Assembly (NCBI RefSeq): GCF_031877795.1
Contig: NC_133931.1
Coordinates: 22,938,264-23,002,263, forward strand
Reading direction: 5' to 3'
Origin: Strix aluco
Lineage: Eukaryota > Chordata > Aves > Strigiformes > Strigidae
DNA length: 64,000 bases
Shown: positions 63,401 to 64,000 of the stretch, one piece after another
Layout of the letters: each line of letters starts with the position of its first letter
Position numbering within the stretch: the stretch's first letter is position 1
Program-made: the position numbers and the translations under genes
Notes under the pieces: model-generated
The model's input: only the letters and a program-made list of their open reading frames with translations
Told to the model about the DNA's origin: nothing
Databases searched by the model: none

Positions 63401-64000
63401 CATACCTTCCCCCATTCTGTAAGGGTGTGGACAAAGAGGAACCAGAGATGCATCTGGAAATGTGCATCCACCAGATCACAAATTATAGCAAAATTTGCAG
63501 AGACTGCCATGTGCTGTAATTGGTGAACTGGTATTTGGTATCTGAAAATTTACTAATCAATGATAGCAGCTGTCAGAGAAGAAGGAAGAGAGTTGCTCTA
63601 ACTCTGAGAAGTGTTGATAACAGGGCAAAATTTTGGCCTGGAAGCCCTGGGGACACATCCCCAAAGTCCCATGCTCTGAAATGCACTGCAGTCTTCCCCT
63701 GACATCCCCGCCTTATCGCAGGGTAAGGGAATGCCATGCTGCAAGGTTGCGTCAACCAGAGGTTTAGTCAACCGGGACAGAGCAGCCACCCTTTTTTGAG
63801 TTTGTGATAGAGTGGAGTCACACAGTGACAGGCAGAGAAGTAATTGAAAGGAGAGGCAGAAAGTGATAGCAGGAGAATTTATCTTGCAGGAACCCTATAA
63901 GCTGCATGGTGGAGGCTGGTTTGCAGTGACAGGAGATGACTACTGGTGGGTAGGACATGAAAGAAAGTGAGATCCCTGCTGTATCCAGATGTGTAGACAG
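60474..64000. other. No recognisable gene
   Basis: Unique sequence to the window end. The 126-codon plus-strand frame at 63146-63526 and the 134-codon minus-strand frame overlapping it (63106-63510) are long for this AT content but match no family I know. The rest is AT-rich without repeats. Confidence 0.5.

Overview
The window looks like vertebrate, almost certainly avian (neoavian), nuclear DNA from a gene-poor stretch of a chromosome: an intergenic region or the inside of very large introns. The bird assignment rests on a solo LTR (6527-7617) whose termini and tandem-repeat core match an LTR family I know to be abundant in neoavian genomes, on a second fragment opening with another familiar avian LTR start (15666-15715), and on old CR1-type LINE fragments (about 18040-18800 and 41680-42690). 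No open frame is longer than about 230 codons, the longest lies in the LTR, and none matches a protein family I recognise. I therefore call no confident protein-coding gene.

Layout. 1-6521: unique AT-rich sequence with stretches resembling conserved non-coding DNA (1360-1680, 4640-5060). 6522-7622: solo LTR flanked by a perfect 5-bp target-site duplication. 7623-27600: mostly featureless, with a second LTR scrap, an imperfect 14-bp-stem hairpin (17609-17646), a decayed CR1-like LINE and one or two scraps of old amniote repeats. 27600-27990: the only clear CpG-dense stretch, with an RFX X-box-like palindrome, a perfect cAMP-response element, a probable untranslated first exon carrying a 24-codon upstream ORF, and a good splice donor. 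This is the best candidate for a transcription start in the window, reading rightward. 28960-29440, 31440-31870 and 39640-40080: AT-rich, homeodomain-site-rich candidate enhancers around and downstream of that promoter. 37000-37960: G-rich segment with a degenerate 36-38 bp minisatellite and perfect short inverted repeats. 41680-42690: longer old CR1-like LINE on the minus strand. 42691-64000: largely featureless, with an AT microsatellite, a polypyrimidine tract, a compound pentanucleotide repeat (60411-60473), and two weak minus-strand exon candidates (57347-57539 and 58987-59088).

How it fits together: the simplest reading is a CpG promoter with an untranslated first exon at about 27.9 kb whose coding exons lie to the right beyond the window, in a landscape of long-range regulatory DNA and old retroelement debris. 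I found no bacterial-type operon, CRISPR array, tRNA or rRNA, and no convincing new multi-gene system. Conservation and transcription claims are inferences from composition and motifs.
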